NCBI GenBank assembly: GCA_964036665.1
Contig: OZ038527.1
Coordinates: 13,857,835 to 13,921,834, forward strand
Direction of reading: 5' to 3'
Source: Gordius sp. MW1
Lineage: Eukaryota > Nematomorpha > Gordioida > Gordea > Gordiidae
Length of the DNA: 64,000 bases
Notes under the pieces: generated by a model
What the model saw: only the letters and a program-made list of their open reading frames with translations
What the model was told of the DNA's origin: nothing
Database searches by the model: none
Made by a program: the position numbers and the translations under genes
Shown here: positions 45,630-61,200 of the stretch, piece after piece
Numbering within the stretch: position 1 is the first letter of the stretch
Layout of the letters: each line of letters opens with the position of its first letter

Positions 45630-48362
45630 ATGGAAACAACGTCTGAAAACGACAACTTACATCGGATGAATACGGTTGAATAAAAAATGTGAAAAATTTT
45701 GAGGTAAAAATATTTATTTTTTTCGATTCTATGTGAAAGAGCTTGAAAAAATATATAAAAGTAAGCCAATTTGAGAATCCTATTATCCTCGATTGACTTC
45801 CGAAAAGAGGTTTTAAGCTGTGAGAACTATCATTTTGATAAAAGACAACGTTTTATTGTTGCCATTAGTTTGTTGTATCGTAACGTGAGTGCTTAATTTT
45901 TGAAAATTGCTCTATGCGATCATGATTTCAAAGTAATAGTTTTCTGATTCTGATAAATTTTTACTTTTTATCATGGAAACAACGTCTGAAAACGACAGCT
46001 TTCATCGGACGAATACGGTTGAATAAAAAAATGTGAAAAAATTTGAGGTAAAAATATTCATTTTTTTCGATTCTATGTGAAAGAGCGTATAAAAATATAT
46101 TAAAATAAGCCAATTTGAGAATCCTATTATCCTCGATTGACTTCCGAAAAGAGGTTTTAAGCTGCGAGAACTATCATTTTGATATAAGACAACGTTTTAT
46201 TGTTGCGATTAGTTTGTTGTATCAAACGTGAGTGCTTAATTTTTGAAAACTGCTCTATGCAATCATGATTTCAAAGTAATAGTTTTCTGATTCTGATAAA
46301 TTTTTACTTTTTATGATGGAAACAACGTTTAAAAACGACAACTTTCATCGGATGAATACGGCTGAAAGAAAAAAATGTGAAAAATTTTGAGGTAAAAATA
46401 TTTATTTTTTTCGTGTGAAAGAGCTTGAAAAAATATATAAAAGTAAGCCGATTTGAGAATCCTATTATCCTCGATTGACTTCCGAAAAGAGGTTTTAAGC
46501 TGCGAGAACTATCATTTTGACAAAAGACAACGTTTTATTGTTGCGATTAGTTTGTTGTATCATTGAGTGCTTAATTTTTGAAAATTGCTCTATGCGATCA
46601 TGATTTCAAAGTAATGGTTTTCTGATTCTGATAAATTTTTACTTTTTATCATGGAAACAACGTCTGAAAACGACAACTTTCATCGGATGAATACGGTTGA
46701 ATAAAAAAATGTGAAAAATTTTGAGGTAAAAATATTTATTTTTTTCGATTCTATGTGAAAGAGCGTCGAAAAATATATAAAAATAAGCCAATTTGAGAAT
46801 CCTATTATCCTCGATTGACTTCCGAAAAGAGGTTTTAAGCTGCGAGAACTATCATTTTGACAAAAGACAACGTTTTATTGTTGCGATTAGTTTGTTGTAT
46901 CAAACGTGAGTGCTTAATTTTTGAAAATTGCTCTATGCGATCATGATTTCAATGTGATAGTTTTCTGATTCTGATAAATTTTTACTTTTTATCATGGAAA
47001 CAACGTCTGAAAACGACAACTTTCATCGGATGAATATGGTTGAATAAAAAAATGTGAAAATTTTTGAGGTAAAAATATTCATTTTTTTTCGATTCTATGT
47101 GAAAGAGCGTAAAAAAATATATAAAAATAAGCCAATTTGAGAATCCTATTATCCTCGATTGACTTCCGAAAAGAGGTTTTAAGCTGCGAGAACTATCATT
47201 TTGATATAAGACAACGTTTTATTGTTGCGATTAGTTTGTTGTATCAAACGTGAGTGCTTAATTTTTGAAAACTGCTCTATGCAATCATGATTTCAAAGTA
47301 ATAGTTTTCTGATTCTGATAAATTTTTACTTTTTATGATGGAAACAACGTTTAAAAACGACAACTTTCATCGGATGAATACGGTTGAAAGAAAAAAATGT
47401 GAAAAATTTTGAGGTAAAAATATTTATTTTTTTCGTGTGAAAGAGCTTGAAAAAATATATAAAAGTAAGCCGATTTGAGAATCCTATTATCCTCGATTGA
47501 CTTCCGAAAAGAGGTTTTAAGCTGCGAGAACTATCATTTTGACAAAAGACAACGTTTTATTGTTGCGATTAGTTTGTTGTATCAAACGTGAGTGCTTAAT
47601 TTTTGAAAATTGCTCTATGCGATCATGATTTCAATGTGATAGTTTTCTGATTCTGATAAATTTTTACTTTTTATCATGGAAACAACGTCTGAAAACGACA
47701 ACTTTCATCGGATGAATACGATTGAATAAAAAAATGTGAAAAATTTTGAGGTAAAAATATTTATTTTTTTCGATTCTATGTGAAAGAGCGTCGAAAAATA
47801 TATAAAAATAAGCCAATTTGAGAATCCTGATTATCCTCGATTGACTTCCGAAAAGAGGTTTTAAGCTGCGAGAACTATCATTTTGACAAAAGACAACGTT
47901 TTATTGTTGCGATTAGTTTGTTGTATCAAACGTGAGTGCTTAATTTTTGAAAATTGCTCTATGCGATCATGATTTCAATGTGATAGTTTTCTGATTCTGA
48001 TAAATTTTTACTTTTTATCATGGAAACAACGTCTGAAAACGACAACTTTCATCGGATGAATACGGTTGAATAAAAAAATGTGAAAATTTTTGAGGTAAAA
48101 ATATTCATTTTTTTTCGATTCTATGTGAAAGAGCGTAAAAAAATATATAAAATAAGCCAATTTTAGAATCCTATTATCTTGGATTGACTTCCGAAAAGAG
48201 GTTTTAAGCTGCGAGAACTATCATTTTGACAAAAGACAACGTTTTATTGTTGCGATTAGTTTGTTGTATCAAACGTGAGTGCTTAATTTTTGAAAACTGC
48301 TCTATGCAATCATGATTTCAAAGTAATAGTTTTCTGATTCTGATAAATTTTACTTTTTATCA
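45630..48362 (+). repeat. Eight-monomer higher-order unit, copy 1
   Basis: Ordered marks: TATATGGAAAC at the start, GCTGTGAGAAC, GATATAAGAC, GGCTGAAAG, TATCATTGAGTG, GAATATGG (47032), a second GATATAAGAC, GAATCCTGATTATCC, and TTTTAGAATCC. The same order recurs from 49046 and 51779. Between this copy and the next are two extra monomers of the GACAGC...GGACGAATACGG type. Confidence 0.85.
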
Positions 48363-49045
48363 TGGAAACAACGTCTGAAAACGACAGCTTTCATCGGACG
48401 AATACGGTTGAATAAAAAAATGTGAAAAAATTTGAGGTAAAAATATTCATTTTTTTCGATTCTATGTGAAAGAGCGTATAAAAATATATTAAAATAAGCC
48501 AATTTGAGAATCCTATTATCCTCGATTGACTTCCAAAAAGAGGTTTTAAGCTGCGAGAACTATCATTTTGATAAAAGACAACGTTTTATTGTTGCGATTA
48601 GTTTGTTGTATCAAACGTGAGTGCTTAATTTTTGAAAACTGCTCTATGCAATCATGATTTCAAAGTAATAGTTTTCTGATTCTGATAAATTTTACTTTTT
48701 ATCATGGAAACAACGTCTGAAAACGACAGCTTTCATCGGACGAATACGGTTGAATAAAAAAATGTGAAAAAATTTGAGGTAAAAATATTCATTTTTTTCG
48801 ATTCTATGTGAAAGAGCGTATAAAAATATATTAAAATAAGCCAATTTGAGAATCCTATTATCCTCGATTGACTTCCGAAAAGAGGTTTTAAGCTGCGAGA
48901 ACTATCATTTTGACAAAAGACAACGTTTTATTGTTGCGATTAGTTTGTTGTATCAAACGTGAGTGCTTAATTTTTGAAAACTGCTCTATGCAATCATGAT
49001 TTCAAAGTAATAGTTTTCTGATTCTGATAAATTTTTACTTTTTAT

Positions 49046-51778
49046 ATGGAAACAACGTCTGAAAACGACAACTTACATCGGATGAATACGGTTGAATAAA
49101 AAATGTGAAAAATTTTGAGGTAAAAATATTTATTTTTTTCGATTCTATGTGAAAGAGCTTGAAAAAATATATAAAAGTAAGCCAATTTGAGAATCCTATT
49201 ATCCTCGATTGACTTCCGAAAAGAGGTTTTAAGCTGTGAGAACTATCATTTTGATAAAAGACAACGTTTTATTGTTGCCATTAGTTTGTTGTATCGTAAC
49301 GTGAGTGCTTAATTTTTGAAAATTGCTCTATGCGATCATGATTTCAAAGTAATAGTTTTCTGATTCTGATAAATTTTTACTTTTTATCATGGAAACAACG
49401 TCTGAAAACGACAGCTTTCATCGGACGAATACGGTTGAATAAAAAAATGTGAAAAAATTTGAGGTAAAAATATTCATTTTTTTCGATTCTATGTGAAAGA
49501 GCGTATAAAAATATATTAAAATAAGCCAATTTGAGAATCCTATTATCATCGATTGACTTCCGAAAAGAGGTTTTAAGCTGCGAGAACTATCATTTTGATA
49601 TAAGACAACGTTTTATTGTTGCGATTAGTTTGTTGTATCAAACGTGAGTGCTTAATTTTTGAAAACTGCTCTATGCAATCATGATTTCAAAGTAATAGTT
49701 TTCTGATTCTGATAAATTTTTACTTTTTATGATGGAAACAACGTTTAAAAACGACAACTTTCATCGGATGAATACGGCTGAAAGAAAAAAATGTGAAAAA
49801 TTTTGAGGTAAAAATATTTATTTTTTTCGTGTGAAAGAGCTTGAAAAAATATATAAAAGTAAGCCGATTTGAGAATCCTATTATCCTCGATTGACTTCCG
49901 AAAAGAGGTTTTAAGCTGCGAGAACTATCATTTTGACAAAAGACAACGTTTTATTGTTGCGATTAGTTTGTTGTATCATTGAGTGCTTAATTTTTGAAAA
50001 TTGCTCTATGCGATCATGATTTCAAAGTAATGGTTTTCTGATTCTGATAAATTTTTACTTTTTATCATGGAAACAACGTCTGAAAACGACAACTTTCATC
50101 GGATGAATACGGTTGAATAAAAAAATGTGAAAAATTTTGAGGTAAAAATATTTATTTTTTTCGATTCTATGTGAAAGAGCGTCGAAAAATATATAAAAAT
50201 AAGCCAATTTGAGAATCCTATTATCCTCGATTGACTTCCGAAAAGAGGTTTTAAGCTGCGAGAACTATCATTTTGACAAAAGACAACGTTTTATTGTTGC
50301 GATTAGTTTGTTGTATCAAACGTGAGTGCTTAATTTTTGAAAATTGCTCTATGCGATCATGATTTCAATGTGATAGTTTTCTGATTCTGATAAATTTTTA
50401 CTTTTTATCATGGAAACAACGTCTGAAAACGACAACTTTCATCGGATGAATATGGTTGAATAAAAAAATGTGAAAATTTTTGAGGTAAAAATATTCATTT
50501 TTTTTCGATTCTATGTGAAAGAGCGTAAAAAAATATATAAAAATAAGCCAATTTGAGAATCCTATTATCCTCGATTGACTTCCGAAAAGAGGTTTTAAGC
50601 TGCGAGAACTATCATTTTGATATAAGACAACGTTTTATTGTTGCGATTAGTTTGTTGTATCAAACGTGAGTGCTTAATTTTTGAAAACTGCTCTATGCAA
50701 TCATGATTTCAAAGTAATAGTTTTCTGATTCTGATAAATTTTTACTTTTTATGATGGAAACAACGTTTAAAAACGACAACTTTCATCGGATGAATACGGT
50801 TGAAAGAAAAAAATGTGAAAAATTTTGAGGTAAAAATATTTATTTTTTTCGTGTGAAAGAGCTTGAAAAAATATATAAAAGTAAGCCGATTTGAGAATCC
50901 TATTATCCTCGATTGACTTCCGAAAAGAGGTTTTAAGCTGCGAGAACTATCATTTTGACAAAAGACAACGTTTTATTGTTGCGATTAGTTTGTTGTATCG
51001 CAACGTGAGTGCTTAATTTTTGAAAATTGCTCTATGCGATCATGATTTCAAAGTAATAGTTTTCTGATTCTGATAAATTTTTACTTTTTATCATGGAAAC
51101 AACGTCTGAAAACGACAACTTTCATCGGATGAATACGATTGAATAAAAAAATGTGAAAAATTTTGAGGTAAAAATATTTATTTTTTTCGATTCTATGTGA
51201 AAGAGCGTCGAAAAATATATAAAAATAAGCCAATTTGAGAATCCTGATTATCCTCGATTGACTTCCGAAAAGAGGTTTTAAGCTGCGAGAACTATCATTT
51301 TGACAAAAGACAACGTTTTATTGTTGCGATTAGTTTGTTGTATCAAACGTGAGTGCTTAATTTTTGAAAATTGCTCTATGCGATCATGATTTCAATGTGA
51401 TAGTTTTCTGATTCTGATAAATTTTTACTTTTTATCATGGAAACAACGTCTGAAAACGACAACTTTCATCGGATGAATACGGTTGAATAAAAAAATGTGA
51501 AAATTTTTGAGGTAAAAATATTCATTTTTTTTCGATTCTATGTGAAAGAGCGTAAAAAAATATATAAAATAAGCCAATTTTAGAATCCTATTATCTTGGA
51601 TTGACTTCCGAAAAGAGGTTTTAAGCTGCGAGAACTATCATTTTGACAAAAGACAACGTTTTATTGTTGCGATTAGTTTGTTGTATCAAACGTGAGTGCT
51701 TAATTTTTGAAAACTGCTCTATGCAATCATGATTTCAAAGTAATAGTTTTCTGATTCTGATAAATTTTTACTTTTTAT
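49046..51778 (+). repeat. Eight-monomer higher-order unit, copy 2
   Basis: 2733 bp. Each mark of copy 1 is found 3416 bp downstream here (45630 to 49046, and 47035 to 50451). The copy is directly abutted by copy 3. Small differences exist, such as ATCGCAACGTGAG near 50998 where copy 1 has ATCAAACGTGAG. Confidence 0.88.
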
Positions 51779-54511
51779 ATGGAAACAACGTCTGAAAACG
51801 ACAACTTACATCGGATGAATACGGTTGAATAAAAAATGTGAAAAATTTTGAGGTAAAAATATTTATTTTTTTCGATTCTATGTGAAAGAGCTTGAAAAAA
51901 TATATAAAAGTAAGCCAATTTGAGAATCCTATTATCCTCGATTGACTTCCGAAAAGAGGTTTTAAGCTGTGAGAACTATCATTTTGATAAAAGACAACGT
52001 TTTATTGTTGCCATTAGTTTGTTGTATCGTAACGTGAGTGCTTAATTTTTGAAAATTGCTCTATGCGATCATGATTTCAAAGTAATAGTTTTCTGATTCT
52101 GATAAATTTTTACTTTTTATCATGGAAACAACGTCTGAAAACGACAGCTTTCATCGGACGAATACGGTTGAATAAAAAAATGTGAAAAAATTTGAGGTAA
52201 AAATATTCATTTTTTTCGATTCTATGTGAAAGAGCGTATAAAAATATATTAAAATAAGCCAATTTGAGAATCCTATTATCCTCGATTGACTTCCGAAAAG
52301 AGGTTTTAAGCTGCGAGAACTATCATTTTGATATAAGACAACGTTTTATTGTTGCGATTAGTTTGTTGTATCAAACGTGAGTGCTTAATTTTTGAAAACT
52401 GCTCTATGCAATCATGATTTCAAAGTAATAGTTTTCTGATTCTGATAAATTTTTACTTTTTATGATGGAAACAACGTTTAAAAACGACAACTTTCATCGG
52501 ATGAATACGGCTGAAAGAAAAAAATGTGAAAAATTTTGAGGTAAAAATATTTATTTTTTTCGTGTGAAAGAGCTTGAAAAAATATATAAAAGTAAGCCGA
52601 TTTGAGAATCCTATTATCCTCGATTGACTTCCGAAAAGAGGTTTTAAGCTGCGAGAACTATCATTTTGACAAAAGACAACGTTTTATTGTTGCGATTAGT
52701 TTGTTGTATCATTGAGTGCTTAATTTTTGAAAATTGCTCTATGCGATCATGATTTCAAAGTAATGGTTTTCTGATTCTGATAAATTTTTACTTTTTATCA
52801 TGGAAACAACGTCTGAAAACGACAACTTTCATCGGATGAATACGGTTGAATAAAAAAATGTGAAAAATTTTGAGGTAAAAATATTTATTTTTTTCGATTC
52901 TATGTGAAAGAGCGTCGAAAAATATATAAAAATAAGCCAATTTGAGAATCCTATTATCCTCGATTGACTTCCGAAAAGAGGTTTTAAGCTGCGAGAACTA
53001 TCATTTTGACAAAAGACAACGTTTTATTGTTGCGATTAGTTTGTTGTATCAAACGTGAGTGCTTAATTTTTGAAAATTGCTCTATGCGATCATGATTTCA
53101 ATGTGATAGTTTTCTGATTCTGATAAATTTTTACTTTTTATCATGGAAACAACGTCTGAAAACGACAACTTTCATCGGATGAATATGGTTGAATAAAAAA
53201 ATGTGAAAATTTTTGAGGTAAAAATATTCATTTTTTTTCGATTCTATGTGAAAGAGCGTAAAAAAATATATAAAAATAAGCCAATTTGAGAATCCTATTA
53301 TCCTCGATTGACTTCCGAAAAGAGGTTTTAAGCTGCGAGAACTATCATTTTGATATAAGACAACGTTTTATTGTTGCGATTAGTTTGTTGTATCAAACGT
53401 GAGTGCTTAATTTTTGAAAACTGCTCTATGCAATCATGATTTCAAAGTAATAGTTTTCTGATTCTGATAAATTTTTACTTTTTATGATGGAAACAACGTT
53501 TAAAAACGACAACTTTCATCGGATGAATACGGTTGAAAGAAAAAAATGTGAAAAATTTTGAGGTAAAAATATTTATTTTTTTCGTGTGAAAGAGCTTGAA
53601 AAAATATATAAAAGTAAGCCGATTTGAGAATCCTATTATCCTCGATTGACTTCCGAAAAGAGGTTTTAAGCTGCGAGAACTATCATTTTGACAAAAGACA
53701 ACGTTTTATTGTTGCGATTAGTTTGTTGTATCGCAACGTGAGTGCTTAATTTTTGAAAATTGCTCTATGCGATCATGATTTCAAAGTAATAGTTTTCTGA
53801 TTCTGATAAATTTTTACTTTTTATCATGGAAACAACGTCTGAAAACGACAACTTTCATCGGATGAATACGATTGAATAAAAAAATGTGAAAAATTTTGAG
53901 GTAAAAATATTTATTTTTTTCGATTCTATGTGAAAGAGCGTCGAAAAATATATAAAAATAAGCCAATTTGAGAATCCTGATTATCCTCGATTGACTTCCG
54001 AAAAGAGGTTTTAAGCTGCGAGAACTATCATTTTGACAAAAGACAACGTTTTATTGTTGCGATTAGTTTGTTGTATCAAACGTGAGTGCTTAATTTTTGA
54101 AAATTGCTCTATGCGATCATGATTTCAATGTGATAGTTTTCTGATTCTGATAAATTTTTACTTTTTATCATGGAAACAACGTCTGAAAACGACAACTTTC
54201 ATCGGATGAATACGGTTGAATAAAAAAATGTGAAAATTTTTGAGGTAAAAATATTCATTTTTTTTCGATTCTATGTGAAAGAGCGTAAAAAAATATATAA
54301 AATAAGCCAATTTTAGAATCCTATTATCTTGGATTGACTTCCGAAAAGAGGTTTTAAGCTGCGAGAACTATCATTTTGACAAAAGACAACGTTTTATTGT
54401 TGCGATTAGTTTGTTGTATCAAACGTGAGTGCTTAATTTTTGAAAACTGCTCTATGCAATCATGATTTCAAAGTAATAGTTTTCTGATTCTGATAAATTT
54501 TTACTTTTTAT
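51779..54511 (+). repeat. Eight-monomer higher-order unit, copy 3
   Basis: Offset from copy 2 is exactly 2733 bp at the marks checked (49046 to 51779, and 50451 to 53184). Copies 2 and 3 share the ATCGCAAC state at 50998 and 53731, so they are closer to each other than to copy 1. Confidence 0.88.
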
Positions 54512-57500
54512 GATGGAAACAACGTTTAAAAACGACAACTTTCATCGAATGAATACGGTTGAAAGAAAAAAATGTGAAAAATTTTGAGGTAAAAATATTT
54601 ATTTTTTTGCGATTCTATGTGAAAGAGCTTGAAAAAATATATAAAAGTAAGCCGATTTGAGAATCCTATTATCCTCGATTGACTTCCGAAAAGAGGTTTT
54701 AAGCTGCGAGAACTATCATTTTGACAAAAGACAACGTTTTATTGTTGCGATTAGTTTGTTGTATCATTGAGTGCTTAATTTTTGAAAATTGCTCTATGCG
54801 ATCATGATTTCAATGTGATAGTTTTCTGATTCTGATAAATTTTTACTTTTTATCATGGAAACAACGTCTGAAAACGACAACTTTCATCGGATGAATACGG
54901 TTGAATAAAAAAATGTGAAAATTTTTGAGGTAAAAATATTCATTTTTTTCGATTCTATGTGAAAGAGCGTAAAAAAATATATAAAAATAAGCCAATTTGA
55001 GAATCCTATTATCTTGGATTGACTTCCGAAAAGAGGTTTTAAGCTGCGAGAACTATCATTTTGACAGACAACGTTTTATTGTTGCGATTAGTTTGTTGTA
55101 TCAAACGTGAGAGCTTAATTTTTGAAAACTGCTCTATGCAATCATGATTTCAAAGTAATAGTTTTCTGATTCTGATAAATTTTTACTTTTTATGATGGAA
55201 ACAACGTTTAAAAACGACAACTTTCATCGGATGAATACGGTTGAAAGAAAAAAATGTGAAAAATTTTGAGGTAAAAATATTTATTTTTTTGCGATTCTAT
55301 GTGAAAGAGCTTGAAAAAATATATAAAAGTAAGCCGATTTGAGAATCCTATTATCCTCGATTGACTTCCGAAAAGAGGTTTTAAGCTGCGAGAACTATCA
55401 TTTTGACAAAAGTCAACGTGTTATTGTTGCGATTAGTTTGTGGTATCGCAACGTGAGTGCTTAATTTTTGAAAATTGCTCTATGCGATCATGATTTCAAT
55501 GTGATAGTTTTCTGGTCTGAGAAATTTTTACTTTTTATCATGGAAACAACGTCTGAAAACGACAACTTTCATCGGATGAATACGGTTGAATAAAAAAATG
55601 TGAAAATTTTTGAGGTAAAAATATTCATTTTTTTCAATTCTGTGTGAAAGAGCGTAAAAAAATATATAAAAATAAGCCAATTTGAGAATCCTATTATCTT
55701 GGATTGACTTCCGAAAAGAGGTTTTAAGCTGCGAGAACTATCATTTTGACAAAAGACAACGTTGTTGCGATTAGTTTGTTGTATCAAACGTGAGTGCTTA
55801 ATTTTTGAAAACTGCTCTATGCAATCATGATTTCAAAGTAATAGTTTTCTGATTCTGATAAATTTTTACTTTTTATGATGGAAACAACGTTTAAAAACGA
55901 CAACTTTCATCGGATGAATACGGCTGAAATAAAAAAATGTGAAAAATTTTGAGGTAAAAATATTTATTTTTTTCGATTCTATGTGAAAGAGCTTGAAAAA
56001 ACATATAAAAGTAAGCCGATTTGAGAATCCTATTATCCTCGATTGACTTCCGAAAAGAGATTTTAAGCTGCGAGAACTATCATTTTGACAAAAGACAACG
56101 TTTTATTGTTGCGATTAGTTTGTTGTATCAAACGTGAGTGCTTAATTTTTGAAAATTGATCTATGCGATCATGATTTCAATGTGATAGTTTTCTGATCCT
56201 GATAAATTTTTACTTTTTATCATGGAAACAACGTCTGAAAACGACAACTTTCATCGGATGAATACGGTTGATTAAAAAAATGTGAAAATTTTTGAGGTAA
56301 AAATATTTATTTTTTTCGATTCTATGTGAAAGAGCGTAAAAAAATATATAAAAATAAGCCAATTTGAGAATCCTATTATCTTGGATTGACTTCCGAAAAG
56401 AGGTTTTAAGCTGCGAGAACTATCATTTTGATAAAAGACAACGTTTTATTGTTGCGATTAGTTTGTTGTATCGCAACGTGAGTGCTTAATTTTTGAAAAT
56501 TTCTCTATGCGATTATGATTTCAAAGTAATAGTTTTCTGATTCTGATAAATTTTTACTTTTTATCATGGAAACAACGTCTGAAAACGACAACTTTCATCG
56601 GATGAATACAGTTGAAAGAAAAAAATGTGAAAAATTTTGAGGTAAAAATATTTATTTTTTTTGATTTCTATGTGAAAGAGCTTGAAAAAATATATAAAAG
56701 TAAGCCGATTTGAGAATCCTATTATCCTCGATTGACTTCCGAAAAGAGGTTTTAAGCTGCGAGAACAATCATATTGACAAAAGACAACGTTTTATTGTTG
56801 CGATTAGTTTGTTGTATCGCAACGTGAGTGCTTAATTTTTAAAAATTTCTCTATGCGATTATGATTTCAAAGTAATAGTTTTCTGATTCTGATAAATTTT
56901 TACTTTTTATCATGGAAACAACGTCTGAAAACGACAACTTTCATCGGATGAATACGGTTGAATAAAAAAATGTGAAAAATTTTGAGGTAAAAATATTCAT
57001 TTTTTTCGATTCTATGTGAAAGAGCGTAAAAAAATATATAAAAGTAAGCCAATTTGAGAATCCTATTATCCTCGATTGACTTCCGAAAAGAGGTTTTAAG
57101 CTGCGAGAACTATCATTTTGACAAAAGACAACGTTTTATTGTTGCGATTAGTTTGTTGTATCGCAACGTGAGTGCTTAATTTTTGAAAACTGCACTATGC
57201 AATCATGATTTCAAAGTAATAGTTTTCTGATTCTGATAAATTTTTACTTTTTATCATGGAAACAACGTCTGAAAACGACAACTTTCATCGGATGAATACA
57301 GTTGAAAGAAAAAAATGTGAAAAATTTTGAGGTAAAAATATTTATTTTTTTCGATTATATGTGAAAGAGATTGAAAAAATATATAAAAGTAAGCCGATTT
57401 GAGAATCCTATTATCTTCGATTGACATCCGAAAAGATGTTTTAAGCTGCGAGAACTATCATTTTGACAAAAGACAACGTTTTATTGTTGCGATTAGTTTG

Positions 57501-58259
57501 TTGTATCGCAACGTGAGTGCTTAATTTTTGAAAATTGCTCTATGCGATCATGATTTCAAAGTAATAGTTTTCTGATTCTGATAAATTTTTACTTTTTATC
57601 ATGGAAACAACGTCTGAAAACGACAACTTTCATGGGATGAATACGGTTGAATAAAAAAATGTGAAAAATTTTGTGGTAAAAATATCCATTTTTTTCGATT
57701 CTATGTGAAAGAGATTGAAAAAATATATAAAAGTAAGCCGATTTGAGAATCCTATTATCTTCGATTGACATCCGAAAAGATGTTTTAAGCTGCGAGAACT
57801 ATCATTTTGACAAAAGACAACGTTTTATTGTTGCGATTAGTTTGTTGTATCGCAACGTGAGTGCTTAATTTTTGAAAATTGCTCTATGCGATCATGATTT
57901 CAAAGTAATAGTTTTCTGATTCTGATAAATTTTTACTTTTTATCATGGAAACAACGTCTGAAAACGACAACTTTCATCGGATGAATACAGTTGAAAGAAA
58001 AAAATGTGAAAAATTTTGAGGTAAAAATATTTATTTTTTTCGATTATATGTGAAAGAGATTGAAAAAATATATAAAAGTAAGCCGATTTGAGAATCCTAT
58101 TATCTTCGATTGACATCCGAAAAGATGTTTTAAGCTGCGAGAACTATCATTTTGACAAAAGACAACGTTTTATTGTTGCGATTAGTTTGTTGTATCGCAA
58201 CGTGAGTGCTTAATTTTTGAAAATTTCTCTATGCGATTATGATTTCAAAGTAATAGTTT

Positions 58260-61200
58260 TCTGATTCTGATAAATTTTTACTTTTTATCATGGAAACAAC
58301 GTCTGAAAACGACAACTTTCATCGGATGAATACGGTTGAATAAAAAAATGTGAAAAATTTTGAGGTAAAAATATTCATTTTTTTCGATTCTATGTGAAAG
58401 AGCGTAACAAAATATATAAAAATAAGCAAATTTGAGAATCCTATTATCCTCGATTGACTTCCGAAAAGAGGTTTTAAACTGCGAGAACTATCATTTTGAC
58501 AAAAGACAACGTTTTATTGTTGCGATTAGTTTGTTGTATCAAACGTGAGTGCTTAATTTTTGAAAACTGCTCTATGCAATCATGATTTCAAAGTAATAGT
58601 TTTCTGATTCTGATAAATTTTTACTTTTTATCATGGAAACAACGTCTAAAAACGACAACTTTCATCGGATGAATACGGTTGAAAGAAAAAAATGTGAAAA
58701 ATTTTGAGGTAAAAATATTTATTTTTTTCGATTTTATGTGAAAGAGATTGAAAAAATATATAAAAGTAAGCCGATTTGAGAATCCTATTATCTTCGATTG
58801 ACATCCGAAAAGAGGTTTTAAGCTGCGAGAACTATCATTTTGACAAAAGACAACGTTTCATTGTTGCGATTAGTTTGTTGTATCGCAACGTGAGTGCTTA
58901 ATTTTTGAAAATTGCTCTATGCGATCATGATTTCAAAGTAATAGTTTTCTGATTCTGATAAATTTTTACTTTTTATCATGGAAACAACGTCTGAAAACGA
59001 CAACTTTCATGGGATGAATACGGTTGAATAAAAAAATGTGAAAATTTTTGAGGTAAAAATATTCCGTTTTTTTCGATTCTATGTGAAAGAGCGTAAAAAA
59101 ATATATAATAATAAGCCAATTTGAGAATCCTATTATCCTCGATTGACTTCCGAAAAGAGATTTTAAGCTGCGAGAACTATCATTTTGACAAAAGACAACG
59201 TTTTATTGTTGCGATTAGTTTGTTGTATCAAACGTGAGTGCTTAATTTTTGAAAACAGCTCTATGCAATCATGATTTCAAAGGAATAGTTTTCTGATTCT
59301 GATAAATTTTTACTTTTTATTATGGAAACAACGTCTGAAAACGACAACTTTCATCGGATAAATACGGTTAAATTGAAAGAAAAAAATGTGAAAATTTGAG
59401 GTAAAAATATTTATTTTTTTTGATTTCTATGTGAAAGAGCTTGAAAAAATATATAAAAGTAAGCCGATTTGAGAATCCTATTATCCTCGATTGACTTCCG
59501 AAAAGAGGTTTTAAGCTGCGAGAACAATCATATTGACAAAAGACAACGTTTTATTGTTGCGATTAGTTTGTTGTATCGCAACGTGAGTGCTTAATTTTTG
59601 AAAACTGCTCTATGCAATCATGATTTCAAAGTAATAGTTTTCTGATTCTGATAAATTTTTACTTTTTATTATGGAAACAACGTCTGAAAACGACAACTTT
59701 CATCGGATGAATACGGTTAAATTGAAAGAAAAAAATGTGAAAATTTTTGAGGTAAAAATATTCCGTTTTTTTCGATTCTATGTGAAAGAGCGTAAAAAAA
59801 TATATAATAATAAGCCAATTTGAGAATCCTATTATCCTCGATTGACTTCCGAAAAGAGATTTTAAGCTGCGAGAACTATCATTTTGACAAAAGACAACGT
59901 TTTATTGTTGCGATTAGTTTGTTGTATCAAACGTGAGTGCTTAATTTTTGAAAACAGCTCTATGCAATCATGATTTCAAAGGAATAGTTTTCTGATTCTG
60001 ATAAATTTTTACTTTTTATTATGGAAACAACGTCTGAAAACGACAACTTTCATCGGATGAATACGGTTAAATTGAAAGAAAAAAATGTGAAAATTTGAGG
60101 TAAAAATATTTATTTTTTTTGATTTCTATGTGAAAGAGCTTGAAAAAATATATAAAAGTAAGCCGATTTGAGAATCCTATTATCCTCGATTGACTTCCGA
60201 AAAGAGGTTTTAAGCTGCGAGAACAATCATATTGACAAAAGACAACGTTTTATTGTTGCGATTAGTTTGTTGTATCGCAACGTGAGTGCTTAATTTTTGA
60301 AAATTTCTCTATGCGATTATGATTTCAAAGTAATAGTTTTCTGATTCTGATAAATTTTTACTTTTTATCATGGAAACAACGTCTGAAAACGACAACTTTC
60401 ATCGGATGAATACGGTTGAATAAAAAAATGTGAAAAATTTTGAGGTAAAAATATTCATTTTTTTCGATTCTATGTGAAAGAGCGTAAAAAAATATATAAA
60501 AATAAGCAAATTTGAGAATCCTATTATCCTCGATTGACTTCCGAAAAGAGGTTTTAAACTGCGAGAACTATCATTTTGACAAAAGACAACGTTTTATTGT
60601 TGCGATTAGTTTGTTGTATCAAACGTGAGTGCTTAATTTTTGAAAACTGCTCTATGCAATCATGATTTCAAAGTAATAGTTTTCTGATTCTGATAAATTT
60701 TTACTTTTTATCATGAAAACAACGTCTAAAAACGACAACTTTCATCGGATGATTACGGTTGAAAGAAAAAATGTGAAAAATTTTGAGGTAAAAATATTTA
60801 TTTTTTTCGATTTTATGTGAAAGAGATTGAAAAAATATATAAAAGTAAGCCGATTTGAGAATCCTATTATCTTCGATTGACATCCGAAAAGAGGTTTTAA
60901 GCTGCGAGAACTATCATTTTGACAAAAGACAACGTTTTATTGTTGCGATTAGTTTGTTGTATCGCAACGTGAGTGCTTAATTTTTGAAAATTGCTCTATG
61001 CGATCATGATTTCAAAGTAATAGTTTTCTGATTCTGATAAATTTTTACTTTTTATCATGGAAACAACGTCTGAAAACGACAACTTTCATGGGATGAATAC
61101 GGTTGAATAAAAAAATGTGAAAATTTTTGAGGTAAAAATATTCCGTTTTTTTCGATTCTATGTGAAAGAGCGTAAAAAAATATATAATAATAAGCCAATT

